IMG/VR virus record: IMGVR_UViG_3300043395_000741
Span: 1-24,778 of that record
From: a virus
DNA: 24,778 nucleotides
Direction: 5' to 3' (one strand)
A model generated the notes under the pieces. The model was given only the letters and a program-made list of their open reading frames with translations. It was not told the origin of the DNA and searched no databases. Positions 6,400 through 12,498 of this stretch are shown piece after piece (the stretch's first letter is position 1; the number at the start of each line of letters is the position of its first letter). The translations under genes and the position numbers were made by a program.

Positions 6400-6591
6400 A
6401 TGGTATTAACAGAACAACAATTTCAAACATTTCAAAGAGATGAACAATTAAAAAGAATTTTATTACCGAAGATTGAAAGATTGTGGATGTATGATAGTTC
6501 GTTTCCTTTATCACAAAAAGATATGGGTGAAAGAGCTAAACTGATTGAAACAATATGTTACACAATCGCAAATGAATGGATTGAAGAATAA
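6400..6591 (+). CDS. Hypothetical small early protein
   Basis: A 63-residue helical protein that I do not recognise. Features are TEQQFQTFQRDEQLKRILLP, then SSFPLSQKDMGERAKLIETIC and an acidic C-terminus (ANEWIEE). No motif for binding or catalysis is visible. It lies five bases after the upstream gene and ten bases before the possible 20-residue peptide at 6602, close to the end of the early transcript. Confidence 0.5.
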   Translation: MVLTEQQFQTFQRDEQLKRILLPKIERLWMYDSSFPLSQKDMGERAKLIETICYTIANEWIEE

Positions 6592-6601
6592 AATAAAAAT
6601 T

Positions 6602-6664
6602 ATGACAAGAAGAGAATTTATTAAAGAGTTAATTAAATTATTTAAATTAAGAAACAATAGTTAG
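6602..6664 (+). CDS. Possible 20-residue basic peptide
   Basis: ATG at 6602 opens 20 codons (starting MTRREFIKELIK and ending FKLRNNS) before TAG at 6662-6664. The predicted amphipathic basic helix and the short A-rich gap (AATAAAAATT) after the upstream stop are like other gene junctions here. Its stop codon lies within a hairpin arm (6659-6665). Chance cannot be excluded at this length. Confidence 0.3.
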   Translation: MTRREFIKELIKLFKLRNNS

Positions 6665-6685
6665 GTTTCCATATTATTCCTAACT
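6659..6685 (+). other. Hairpin just upstream of the early terminator
   Basis: AGTTAGG (6659-6665) pairs perfectly with CCTAACT (6679-6685) around a 13-base loop. It overlaps the stop of the small peptide and is stacked two bases before the strong terminator, forming a double-hairpin end. Confidence 0.45.
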
Positions 6686-6687
6686 AC

Positions 6688-6716
6688 CCGGCATCAGAAA
6701 TGGTGCCGGTTTTTTT
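6688..6716 (+). terminator. Rho-independent terminator of the first early operon
   Basis: CCGGCATCA (6688-6696) pairs with TGGTGCCGG (6701-6709) over nine bases with one T-G wobble and a GAAA loop, followed by seven T (6710-6716). This is a textbook terminator and closes the 4236-6664 block. Confidence 0.9.
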
Positions 6717-6924
6717 ATTTAAAAAAAATGCCCCAAACGGAGATGGCACAAACCGAATGGGGCGGAGAAGTAGGTTCACTTCGTATAAAATTAGTAAAAA
6801 CTCACAAAGTATTCTTTAAGAACCTACACTATTTAACCAAACAAAATAAAAAAGTTATCAAAAAAATGAACTTTTTTTCAATTAAAATTATATTTATTAC
6901 TATACACTTTATATACGATTTTAT
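6717..6924. other. Non-coding stretch with a small structured segment
   Basis: No gene is called here. After an A-run, 6730-6782 is unlike the AT-rich surroundings. GCCCC (6730-6734) can pair with GGGGC (6759-6763), and CGG (6738-6740) with CCG (6753-6755). GAAGT (6767-6771) can pair with ACTTC (6778-6782). The rest is AT-rich and leads to a promoter at 6925. No promoter is visible before 6730, so a separate small RNA cannot be claimed. Confidence 0.35.
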
Positions 6925-6955
6925 TTTGTATTATCAAAATTTTTTCGTATATTAG
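6925..6955 (+). promoter_or_regulatory. Early/middle promoter, Bacteroidota type, before the HNH gene
   Basis: TTTG at 6925-6928 and TATATTAG at 6948-6955 are separated by 19 bases. TATATTAG departs from TAnnTTTG at one base. The element lies 31 bases before the start codon at 6986 and after the terminator at 6688, as expected for a new transcription unit. Confidence 0.55.
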
Positions 6956-6985
6956 AGTATTAACAAACAATTAAAACAAAAACAG

Positions 6986-7330
6986 ATGGCACTGATGAAA
7001 GAAATTGAGGGATACCAAAACTACTTCGTAGATACTGATGGTATCGTTTACACAAACAAAATCTCATTGAGAAACAACATTAAAGGTGAATTGAAACCTT
7101 TAACATTATCCGTTAAGAAAACAGGATACAAATACGCAAACATTTATTACGGGAACAAAGTTAAGGAAAGAAGTTCGTTAAGAGTTCATAGATTAGTATG
7201 GCAAACTTTTAAAGGTTCTATTCCTGAAGGATGGGTTATTGACCATTTGAATGGTGATAGAGGTGATAATCGTTTGGATAACTTACAATGTATCACTCAA
7301 AAAGAAAATATTAACAGAAATAAAAAATAA
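6986..7330 (+). CDS. HNH homing endonuclease with NUMOD4-like N-terminus
   Basis: A 114-residue site-specific endonuclease of the free-standing homing type, which cuts DNA lacking the gene and promotes its copying. The N-terminus (EIEGYQNYFVDTDGIVYT, residues 6-23) fits the NUMOD4 DNA-binding module. The HNH domain is at 67-110: VHRLVWQTF, then DHLNGDRGDNRLDNLQ with likely catalytic His87 and Asn95, then TQKENIN. The length is usual for this class in phages. It is the first gene after the promoter at 6925. The putative initiator gene begins one base after its stop, and a GIY-YIG endonuclease follows that gene. Family assignment is secure; the target site is unknown. Confidence 0.9.
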   Translation: MALMKEIEGYQNYFVDTDGIVYTNKISLRNNIKGELKPLTLSVKKTGYKYANIYYGNKVKERSSLRVHRLVWQTFKGSIPEGWVIDHLNGDRGDNRLDNLQCITQKENINRNKK

Positions 7331-7331
7331 G

Positions 7332-7976
7332 ATGGCAAAAAGATTTACCGATACTGATAAATGGAAAGATGAATGGTATACGGAGTTATCTAATGATTAT
7401 AAAGTTATCTGGCAGTATTTGTTAGATAATTGTGATAACGCTGGAATATACAAACGAAACATTAAGTTATTAAATTATTATTGTAATACTAATGTATCAG
7501 CTGAAGATATACTAATAGTATTAAAAGATAGAGTAAGTTTAATATCTGATGATAAATGGATAATAAATAAATTCTGTGTATTCCAATATGGAAATGATTT
7601 TCTACAAAGTAAAAATAAAGCAGTAGTATCTGCTATTAATAAACTGATAGAAAATAAACTCTATGATAACTCTACCAATACTATATTGATACCCTATCCA
7701 TACTCTATTGATACTCCCAAAGAACAAGAACAAGATAAAGTCAAAGATAAAGTTCAAGATAAAAATCAAGGAAAAAGATTAAGTAAAAGTAAAATAGAAG
7801 AATTGTTAGAAGAATTATTCTATGCTGATAAACCATCTGATATAGAAAATATATTAGATGATTTAAATGAAACAGGTTGGGATTACATATATGAAGTATT
7901 AGAAGCTACTGAAGATATGAAATATAAACTTAAACAATTAGTTCAGAATAAAGTTATCATATTACAAAACAATTAA
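7332..7976 (+). CDS. Putative replication initiator / replisome-organiser protein
   Basis: A 214-residue protein from the ATG at 7332, preferred over the upstream in-frame ATG at 7251, which overlaps the HNH gene by 80 bases. Residues 1-90 (WKDEWYTELSNDYKVIWQYL, DNAGIYKRNIKLLNYYC, KWIINKFCVFQYG) resemble the winged-helix N-terminus of phage initiator proteins common in Bacteroidota phages. A charged Lys/Gln/Asp linker follows (KEQEQDKVKDKVQDKNQGK), then a C-terminal helical part. Such proteins bind the origin and load host helicase. With no polymerase or helicase gene in view and DnaA boxes at 3890, host-dependent replication is plausible. The call is from remembered pattern and is moderately uncertain. 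Confidence 0.55.
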   Translation: MAKRFTDTDKWKDEWYTELSNDYKVIWQYLLDNCDNAGIYKRNIKLLNYYCNTNVSAEDILIVLKDRVSLISDDKWIINKFCVFQYGNDFLQSKNKAVVSAINKLIENKLYDNSTNTILIPYPYSIDTPKEQEQDKVKDKVQDKNQGKRLSKSKIEELLEELFYADKPSDIENILDDLNETGWDYIYEVLEATEDMKYKLKQLVQNKVIILQNN

Positions 7977-7986
7977 ATAAAATAAA

Positions 7987-8442
7987 ATGAAAACAAAAAT
8001 TAGTAAATGGTCAGTTTACACCATAGTAAACAATGAAAACAAAGTTGAATATGTAGGATGCACTTCAAATCCTAAACATAGATTTTACAGACACAAACAT
8101 TGGTATCAACATTCAGGTATTGGTAAATTTGCCGGTAGAGATGATGTAAGAATGGAAATCATCAGAGAGTTTGATAATCGTTGGGAAGCATTAGATTTTG
8201 AAGAACAACTGAAATTAGATTTAGGTTTATCACATCTTTCAGAAAGAACAGGAACAGGTTTAATGCCAATCAAAAAGGTAATTGCATATTCAGCAACTAA
8301 TGGTAATCAAATCGGTATCTATAATTCAATATCAGAAGCTGCAAGAAAGTTAGATATAGGATTTCGTTCTATATCAGCAAACATAAAAGGTAGATGTAAA
8401 GTTGTAGATAAAAAATATCAGTTCAAATTATTGGAAAATTAA
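7987..8442 (+). CDS. GIY-YIG homing endonuclease with NUMOD1-like C-terminus
   Basis: A 151-residue protein. The GIY-YIG nuclease core is visible as SVYTIV (9-14), YVGCTSNPKHR (22-32, with the conserved Arg32) and an acidic segment with the likely metal-binding Glu (RWEALDFEEQLK, about 69-80). The first tyrosine motif is VYT instead of GIY, a common variant. Residues about 95-150 (VIAYSATNGNQIGIYNSISE, then AARKLDIGFRSISANIKG) match the NUMOD1 DNA-binding repeat with a helix-turn-helix. It lies 10 bases after the initiator gene, so homing endonucleases flank that gene on both sides. The family call is secure. Confidence 0.85.
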   Translation: MKTKISKWSVYTIVNNENKVEYVGCTSNPKHRFYRHKHWYQHSGIGKFAGRDDVRMEIIREFDNRWEALDFEEQLKLDLGLSHLSERTGTGLMPIKKVIAYSATNGNQIGIYNSISEAARKLDIGFRSISANIKGRCKVVDKKYQFKLLEN

Positions 8443-8461
8443 ATAATTATTAGTATATTAG
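8431..8461 (+). promoter_or_regulatory. Promoter, Bacteroidota type, before the small membrane protein gene
   Basis: TTGG at 8431-8434 and TATATTAG at 8454-8461. The -7 box is identical to the one at 6948. It overlaps the end of the GIY-YIG gene, and only five bases separate it from the ATG at 8467, so the transcript would be leaderless or nearly so if this start is right. Confidence 0.45.
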
Positions 8462-8466
8462 AAGAA

Positions 8467-8676
8467 ATGGCAAACTTACTTAAACATATTCAATTAGGAA
8501 CTTATTTAGAAATCTTTCTGTTAATAATCACACTCGGTCAAAGTGAACGAATAGCTTTATTTATAGCTAAACGCTTCTTTGGCCGTAATGAGTGTGGATG
8601 TTGTGAGAGAAAAGAGAAAATGAATAGATGGACTAATCCGGACTATGATGGTAAGTGTAATCAGATTAAATTATAA
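8467..8676 (+). CDS. Small membrane-associated protein with CGCC motif
   Basis: A 69-residue protein. Residues 12-24 (TYLEIFLLIITLG) and 28-38 are hydrophobic, enough for one short membrane helix or amphipathic anchor. Then follows RNECGCCERKEKMNRWTN with Cys43, Cys45 and Cys46, and a last Cys64 in DGKCNQ. I recall short phage proteins of this form (hydrophobic segment then CGC-x-x-RKEKLN) in Bacteroidota phages, without a settled function. A holin-like role is possible by size and membrane segment, but no endolysin gene is visible beside it, so I do not assign it. Confidence 0.55.
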   Translation: MANLLKHIQLGTYLEIFLLIITLGQSERIALFIAKRFFGRNECGCCERKEKMNRWTNPDYDGKCNQIKL

Positions 8677-8692
8677 ACAAAAACAAATATAG

Positions 8693-8980
8693 ATGGAACA
8701 ACAACAAGAAACTTATTTCGCATTAAAATCAGGATTAGATGGTAATCCACAAATAGACGAGAACGCACTTTATTATATTGATTTCTCAAAACTACAAAGA
8801 ATAGAAGATTTGATTTTAATTCTCGCAGCAATCGGCTTTACATTCTCACCAAAACACCCACACTTTGAATTATTAAAACCTTTTATGAATTTAGGTGCAC
8901 CAATATTCCCTAATGGTAATCAACCTGTAAAGCATGATATTAGTTTACCAACTCTTAAAAAACCAAATGGAAATGGATAA
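8693..8980 (+). CDS. Hypothetical protein
   Basis: A 95-residue protein that I do not recognise. It begins MEQQQETYFALKSG, has a central hydrophobic helix (IEDLILILAAIGFTFS) flanked by acidic residues, and ends in a Pro/Asn/Lys-rich tail (ISLPTLKKPNGNG). The central segment is probably a buried helix and not a membrane anchor, as it is short and next to charged residues. Its 3' end overlaps the next gene by eight bases. It sits in the block of small genes between the replication genes and the terminase. Confidence 0.55.
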   Translation: MEQQQETYFALKSGLDGNPQIDENALYYIDFSKLQRIEDLILILAAIGFTFSPKHPHFELLKPFMNLGAPIFPNGNQPVKHDISLPTLKKPNGNG

Positions 8981-9206
8981 TCTTTATACAAACGAAGAGT
9001 TCAAAGAGTTAGTTCAATTCGCAGGAAGTATAACAACACACATACCTGAAGGTAAAGCAGGATATGTTTGGGATAACTATCGTAAGATAAACAACACAAC
9101 GGAAAATCAACCCTGTATGTGTGGTAGTTCTGCAGGACATTGGCGCAAAGCAATGGATAGTATTAGAGAGTATATTAAACAAAATTCGGACAAGTATAAT
9201 GGTTAA
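8973..9206 (+). CDS. Small protein with CxC...W motif, unknown function
   Basis: A 77-residue protein from the ATG at 8973. Upstream in-frame ATGs at 8934 and 8967 would lengthen the overlap with the previous gene, so this start, with an eight-base overlap, is preferred. It contains ELVQFAGSITTHIPEGKAGY and near the C-terminus QPCMCGSSAGHWRKAMDSIREYI. The last motif (CxCGSSAxxWxKAVxxIxxY) is one I recall from many short phage proteins beside terminase genes in Bacteroidota phages. Its biochemical role is unknown to me; the CxC could bind a metal. Its stop overlaps the next start (ATGGTTAA), suggesting translational coupling to the sigma-like gene. Confidence 0.6.
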   Translation: MDNLYTNEEFKELVQFAGSITTHIPEGKAGYVWDNYRKINNTTENQPCMCGSSAGHWRKAMDSIREYIKQNSDKYNG

Positions 9207-9753
9207 TGAAGTGACAGGTAGTATACAAACACAATGTGATAAAAGATTAACTATACTATATCAGCAATCACATACCTGGTTACTAAAAGCATCTTATAAT
9301 ATTTGTAAATCATTTGAAGAGAGTGAGGAATTAGTAAGTGACCTTTACCTTTATTTAGCAAAAGAATGTAGGCCTGAAATATGGTGGGGTGATAGTTACA
9401 ATTTAATCTATCTACAAAAGTTTTTAAGACATAGATGGTATAATAGGGTTGAGAAACTCAAAAGGTTTCATTATACGGATAAAAACGGGATATTTGAAGA
9501 TACATACGAAGAATACGATGAGGTGAAGGATGAGGAGATAATGAAGGCCTATGATGATGTGATGAAAGAGTTACAACATCTACAAATTACTAAACTATGG
9601 CCACAAGCCCGTTTATATGAAATGTATTGGATGAGTGATGATACTCTTAATGAAGTTGCGAAAAAGATTGGTATATCAAAGAGCACTACATTCCTTGCAA
9701 TTAAAAAGATACGCAATCATATGAGAAGTGTAGTCCAAAACCCATTCAATTGA
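9199..9753 (+). CDS. Sigma-70-like regulator, candidate late transcription factor
   Basis: A 184-residue protein from the ATG at 9199, which overlaps the previous gene by eight bases. The in-frame ATG at 9121 would overlap it by 86 bases. The N-terminal half (WLLKASYNICKSFEESEELV, then SDLYLYLAKE) resembles region 2 of extracytoplasmic-type sigma factors. The middle is acidic (EDTYEEYDEVKDEE). Residues about 150-177 (TLNEVAKKIGISKSTTFLAI, then KKIRNHMR) form a region-4-like helix-turn-helix. Small sigma-like proteins of this size occur beside terminase genes in Bacteroidota phages. Its place directly before the first TAACTA-N16-TGTTAAA element makes it a natural candidate to drive late promoters. 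A general DNA-binding regulator, or a terminase-related small protein, is the alternative. Confidence 0.6.
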   Translation: MVNEVTGSIQTQCDKRLTILYQQSHTWLLKASYNICKSFEESEELVSDLYLYLAKECRPEIWWGDSYNLIYLQKFLRHRWYNRVEKLKRFHYTDKNGIFEDTYEEYDEVKDEEIMKAYDDVMKELQHLQITKLWPQARLYEMYWMSDDTLNEVAKKIGISKSTTFLAIKKIRNHMRSVVQNPFN

Positions 9754-9776
9754 TAAGAGAAGAAGAAATATATTTT

Positions 9777-9881
9777 ATGCATTACCCTGACCATACTGCT
9801 GAATTAATGATATTCAATAGATGGGGTGATATAGTTTTTTGGATAACGATAGAAGGATTGCATAACTACAAATGGAATTAG
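9777..9881 (+). CDS. Possible 34-residue protein between regulator and terminase
   Basis: ATG at 9777 opens 34 codons: MHYPDHTAELMIFNRWGDIV, then FWITIEG and a short end, stop TAG at 9879-9881. The frame is also open upstream to a TTG at 9750 that overlaps the regulator's stop and would add nine residues (IREEEIYF region). The aromatic, mixed composition looks protein-like. I do not recognise it. Its 3' end overlaps the TAACTA half of the late element at 9863. Confidence 0.35.
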   Translation: MHYPDHTAELMIFNRWGDIVFWITIEGLHNYKWN

Positions 9882-9891
9882 GTATGTTAAA
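9863..9891 (+). promoter_or_regulatory. Late-type element before the terminase genes
   Basis: TAACTA (9863-9868), 16 bases, TGTTAAA (9885-9891). The spacing is identical to the copies at 17782, 19919 and 22408. It lies 23 bases before the small-terminase start codon. It does not match the Bacteroidota TAnnTTTG consensus. Confidence 0.5.
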
Positions 9892-9914
9892 AAAACATAT
9901 AAAACATAATTAAG

Positions 9915-10223
9915 ATGCCGTTTCAACCAGGAAACAAATTAAGTAAGGGTAGACCAGCAGGTGGATTAAATCGTTCAACTGAGCAAGCTAAATTAGCAAT
10001 TGCAAGATTAGCAAATCAGGGTTTGGATGCGATTAGAGAGGATATGGAGAGAATACGAAAACAAAATCCAGCAAAAGCAGCTGAAATCTATTTGAGGTTA
10101 TTAGAATATATCGTTCCTAAAAAGGCACAGATAGATATGAAAGCACAAATAGACCAAAATATAAAACAGATAAGTGTAAACATATCAGATGGAACTAAAC
10201 ATCAACACATCAAAGACATATAG
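9915..10223 (+). CDS. Putative terminase small subunit
   Basis: A 102-residue basic helical protein. It opens with the pattern FQPGNKLSKGRPAGGLNRST, which is common at the N-terminus of short phage proteins encoded directly before the large terminase (GNxxxxGRPKGxxNKxT). Helices follow (AKLAIARLANQGLDAIREDM; AAEIYLRLLEYIVPKKAQ). Small subunits recognise the packaging site and stimulate the large subunit. The large-subunit start codon lies within this gene (35-base overlap), supporting the pairing. Identification depends on position and on the N-terminal pattern, as these proteins diverge quickly. Confidence 0.7.
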   Translation: MPFQPGNKLSKGRPAGGLNRSTEQAKLAIARLANQGLDAIREDMERIRKQNPAKAAEIYLRLLEYIVPKKAQIDMKAQIDQNIKQISVNISDGTKHQHIKDI

Positions 10224-11361
10224 GGATATACAAAATAGTAGAAGGATTTGCATTCTCCAAGGCGGGACGCGTTCGGGTAAATCGCATTCTACGCTACAAT
10301 GGATATTAGTTCAAGCTCTATCAACTCCTAATCTTATCGTTTCAATTGTAAGAAAATCATTTCCTTCAATGAGAGTATCAATTATGCGAGATTGGATAAT
10401 GATACTGAAAGATTTAGGTATATGGAGTGAAGAACAATGGAGTGCAACCGAACACATCTATACATTTGAAAACGGAAGTATGGTTGAGTTTATGTCCATT
10501 GATAGTTCTGAAAAAAGAAAAGGTAGTAGTAGAGATATTCTTTTTGTTGATGAAGCAAATGAATTAAGTAGAGAAGATTGGTTTCAGTTATTCATTAGAA
10601 CACGCCAAAAGAGTATAATAGCATACAACCCATCATTCGGAACTAATCACTATATATTCACAGAAATACAAACACATCCTGAAGCAGACCTATACATTTC
10701 AACTTTCAGAGATAATCCATTTTTAGAGAAGCAATTAGTTGAAGAGATTGAAAGGTTAAAAGAAATAAATCCTGAATACTATAAGATATATGGTATGGGA
10801 ATGCCTGGCAATAACATAGGAACAATATTCTCAATAAACATAATAGATGAAGTGCCAGAACAGGCAGAGTTTATTGCATTCGGTATGGATTATGGATTTA
10901 GTGTAGACCCAACAACTCTAATAGCAGTAAGTAAAATAGATAAGGATTTATACATTGAGGAATTGATTTATAAAAAGGGAATGGTAACGCAGGATATAAT
11001 CAATGAATTAAAATCGTTGGATATAGATAGAAATGAGATATGGGGTGATAGTGCGGAACAAAGATTGATAGAAGAAATATATCGTTCAGGCTTTAACATC
11101 AAACCTGTAAAAAAGGGTAAAGATAGTGTAAGGTTAGGAATAGATTTAATGCAACAATACCGATTGAATGTAACAAAGAGTAGTGTTAATACAATCAAAG
11201 AATTTAGTGAGTATGTGTGGATGGTTGATAAGAATGGTAATTTTGAAAACATACCTGTTGATTACTCTAACCATAGTATAGATGCAATTCGTTATGTTGT
11301 GATGGAAAGATTAAATGCAAAGAAAATAAACGCAGGAAAATATTCAATTTCAATTAGATAA
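10189..11361 (+). CDS. terL: Terminase large subunit
   Basis: A 390-residue packaging motor that couples ATP hydrolysis to DNA translocation into the prohead and cuts the concatemer. Walker A is GGTRSGKS (25-32), Walker B ILFVDEAN (117-124, catalytic Glu122), and AYNPS (145-149) fits the coupling motif. The RNase H-like nuclease follows with Asp234 in GMDYGFSVDP, Asp288 in GDSAEQ and Asp365 in SIDAIRY. The length is normal for the compact terminases of Bacteroidota phages. The ATG at 10189 leaves a normal N-terminus before Walker A and overlaps the small-subunit gene by 35 bases. The next gene starts 3 bases after the stop. This is the most certain assignment in the window. Confidence 0.95.
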   Translation: MELNINTSKTYRDIQNSRRICILQGGTRSGKSHSTLQWILVQALSTPNLIVSIVRKSFPSMRVSIMRDWIMILKDLGIWSEEQWSATEHIYTFENGSMVEFMSIDSSEKRKGSSRDILFVDEANELSREDWFQLFIRTRQKSIIAYNPSFGTNHYIFTEIQTHPEADLYISTFRDNPFLEKQLVEEIERLKEINPEYYKIYGMGMPGNNIGTIFSINIIDEVPEQAEFIAFGMDYGFSVDPTTLIAVSKIDKDLYIEELIYKKGMVTQDIINELKSLDIDRNEIWGDSAEQRLIEEIYRSGFNIKPVKKGKDSVRLGIDLMQQYRLNVTKSSVNTIKEFSEYVWMVDKNGNFENIPVDYSNHSIDAIRYVVMERLNAKKINAGKYSISIR

Positions 11362-11364
11362 GTT

Positions 11365-11673
11365 ATGGGAGGTTATGCAAAAGCAACACATTGTAAAGAG
11401 TGTGGTGTAGAATTTAGTGAAGCAAATCCAAAATCAGAACCAAGCAGATTTTGTCATCCATGTCACAAAGCATATAATAGGAAAAGAAGTGGTTGGAGAA
11501 GTAAGGCGGAAATACAAAACTTTAAAAGTATACACAATGATGAATACTATAAAAGAATAAGAGAAGAGAATGCGGAACTACAAAGTAGAGAAGAGTGGTT
11601 AAATAAGATAAGAGAAAGATTAGATAAAGCAATAACAACATTAGATAATGATTATAAAAGGACAAGAGTTTAG
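11365..11673 (+). CDS. Zinc-ribbon plus coiled-coil protein
   Basis: A 102-residue protein. Cys10-x2-Cys13 (HCKECGVEF) and Cys30-x2-Cys33 (FCHPCHKAY) make a four-cysteine zinc ribbon at the N-terminus. After a basic stretch (NRKRSGWRSKAE) the C-terminal half is a long charged helix (YYKRIREENAELQSREEWLN and LNKIRERLDKAI). The family is not known to me. The arrangement would suit nucleic-acid binding by a dimer. It directly follows the large terminase and overlaps the next gene by 26 bases, so it may take part in packaging or in late regulation, both inferred from position. Confidence 0.6.
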   Translation: MGGYAKATHCKECGVEFSEANPKSEPSRFCHPCHKAYNRKRSGWRSKAEIQNFKSIHNDEYYKRIREENAELQSREEWLNKIRERLDKAITTLDNDYKRTRV

Positions 11674-11857
11674 TTTAGAGCAAGTAGAAGCAATGTTTGA
11701 TTTATGCACAGAGTTAATGAGTATAAACGAAACACAAAACGCACAACTGATTGCTTTTAATGCTAAACTACAAAACGAAGAGAAAAAGGTGAAAGCATTA
11801 GAGCAGAAATTATTTTTCCTATCACAAGCATTTACAAATAACACATATAAAGCATAA
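11648..11857 (+). CDS. Small coiled-coil protein
   Basis: A 69-residue acidic helical protein with heptad-like hydrophobic spacing (SLEQVEAMFDLCTELMSINE; FNAKLQNEEKKVKALEQKLF). I do not recognise a family. It starts inside the zinc-ribbon gene and its last base is the first base of the next start codon (TAATGA), so it is tightly coupled to both neighbours. A role as a partner of the following tail-chaperone-like protein is possible but unproved. Confidence 0.5.
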   Translation: MIIKGQEFSLEQVEAMFDLCTELMSINETQNAQLIAFNAKLQNEEKKVKALEQKLFFLSQAFTNNTYKA

Positions 11858-12498
11858 TGAAAAAAGAAATTAGTATAACGATGCCTGAAGGATGGCAAGA
11901 TGTAAAGTTAAAAACATATTTAGATTTAAGTAGGGATTTAGTGAACTATGAAGATGATGAGGAAGCACAGGTAGCTTTAATGTTGTATCACTTATGTGGT
12001 ATTGATGGTAATCTATTAAAGCAGTTATCACAACAATCATTCAATCAGTTAAAGCATGAATTAAATACATTTATGCAACCTGCTGAATTACCATTACAAA
12101 GGATAATCACTATAAACGGAATTGAATATGGATTTGAACCTAACTTAAGCCGAATATCTTATGGTGCATATGCTGATATATCTAAATACGATACAGTCCA
12201 AATAGACGATAATTGGGCAAAGATAATGAGTATACTATATAGACCTGTTGTGAGTAGAAATGGTGAAACATATTCAATAGAACCATACGAAGGTGTAATT
12301 GATGAGAGTAAATTCTTAAACACAACAATGGATATACATTTCGGAGCATTGTTTTTTTTTGTTCGTTTGTCAAGGGACTTACTGAATTATACCCTGAACT
12401 CTACGATAGTGATGGAGAAATATCCACACTTCAACTCAATTTTGGCAAGAAGTGGAAAGCATATGCTACCATTGTGGAACTTGCCAACGGAGATATAA
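11857..12498 (+). CDS. Tail-assembly-chaperone-like protein, zero-frame product
   Basis: In the zero frame the product has 213 residues. The first 168 (MKKEISITMPEGWQDVKLKT, LMLYHLCGIDGN, INGIEYGFEPNLSRISYGAY, DIHFGALFFF) resemble proteins of Bacteroidota phages that carry a continuous C-terminal domain. In this sequence that domain lies in the -1 frame (12360-12620). After the run of nine T (12352-12360) the zero frame continues for 45 residues (VRLSRDLLNYTLNSTIVMEK onwards) that do not look related. The pattern recalls the G/GT tail chaperones, which are made as short and frameshifted long forms. The alternative is an undercalled T-run in the sequence. Here the gene is next to the terminase and fibre genes, not the tape measure. 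Confidence 0.6.
   Translation: MKKEISITMPEGWQDVKLKTYLDLSRDLVNYEDDEEAQVALMLYHLCGIDGNLLKQLSQQSFNQLKHELNTFMQPAELPLQRIITINGIEYGFEPNLSRISYGAYADISKYDTVQIDDNWAKIMSILYRPVVSRNGETYSIEPYEGVIDESKFLNTTMDIHFGALFFFVRLSRDLLNYTLNSTIVMEKYPHFNSILARSGKHMLPLWNLPTEI

Noticed and set aside
6728-6955. 75-codon open frame on the + strand after the early terminator
   Set aside because: It starts in the run following a terminator, has Lys/Phe/Ile-biased composition as expected from AT-rich DNA, resembles no protein I know, and its 3' end covers the promoter boxes at 6925-6955.
7251-7331. Longer start for the putative initiator
   Set aside because: The extra 27 residues would lie in the HNH gene's coding region in another frame; the ATG at 7332 gives a normal junction and a protein-like N-terminus.
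8467-8676. Holin
   Set aside because: The hydrophobic segment is short, the protein has a cysteine motif not typical of holins, and no endolysin is adjacent; recorded only as a membrane-associated protein.
9121-9198. Longer start for the sigma-like gene
   Set aside because: It would overlap the upstream gene by 86 bases; the ATG at 9199 overlaps by eight bases, as at other junctions here.
10968-11252. 94-codon - strand frame opposite the large terminase gene
   Set aside because: It lies wholly within the conserved terminase nuclease domain coding and has no promoter or plausible start context.
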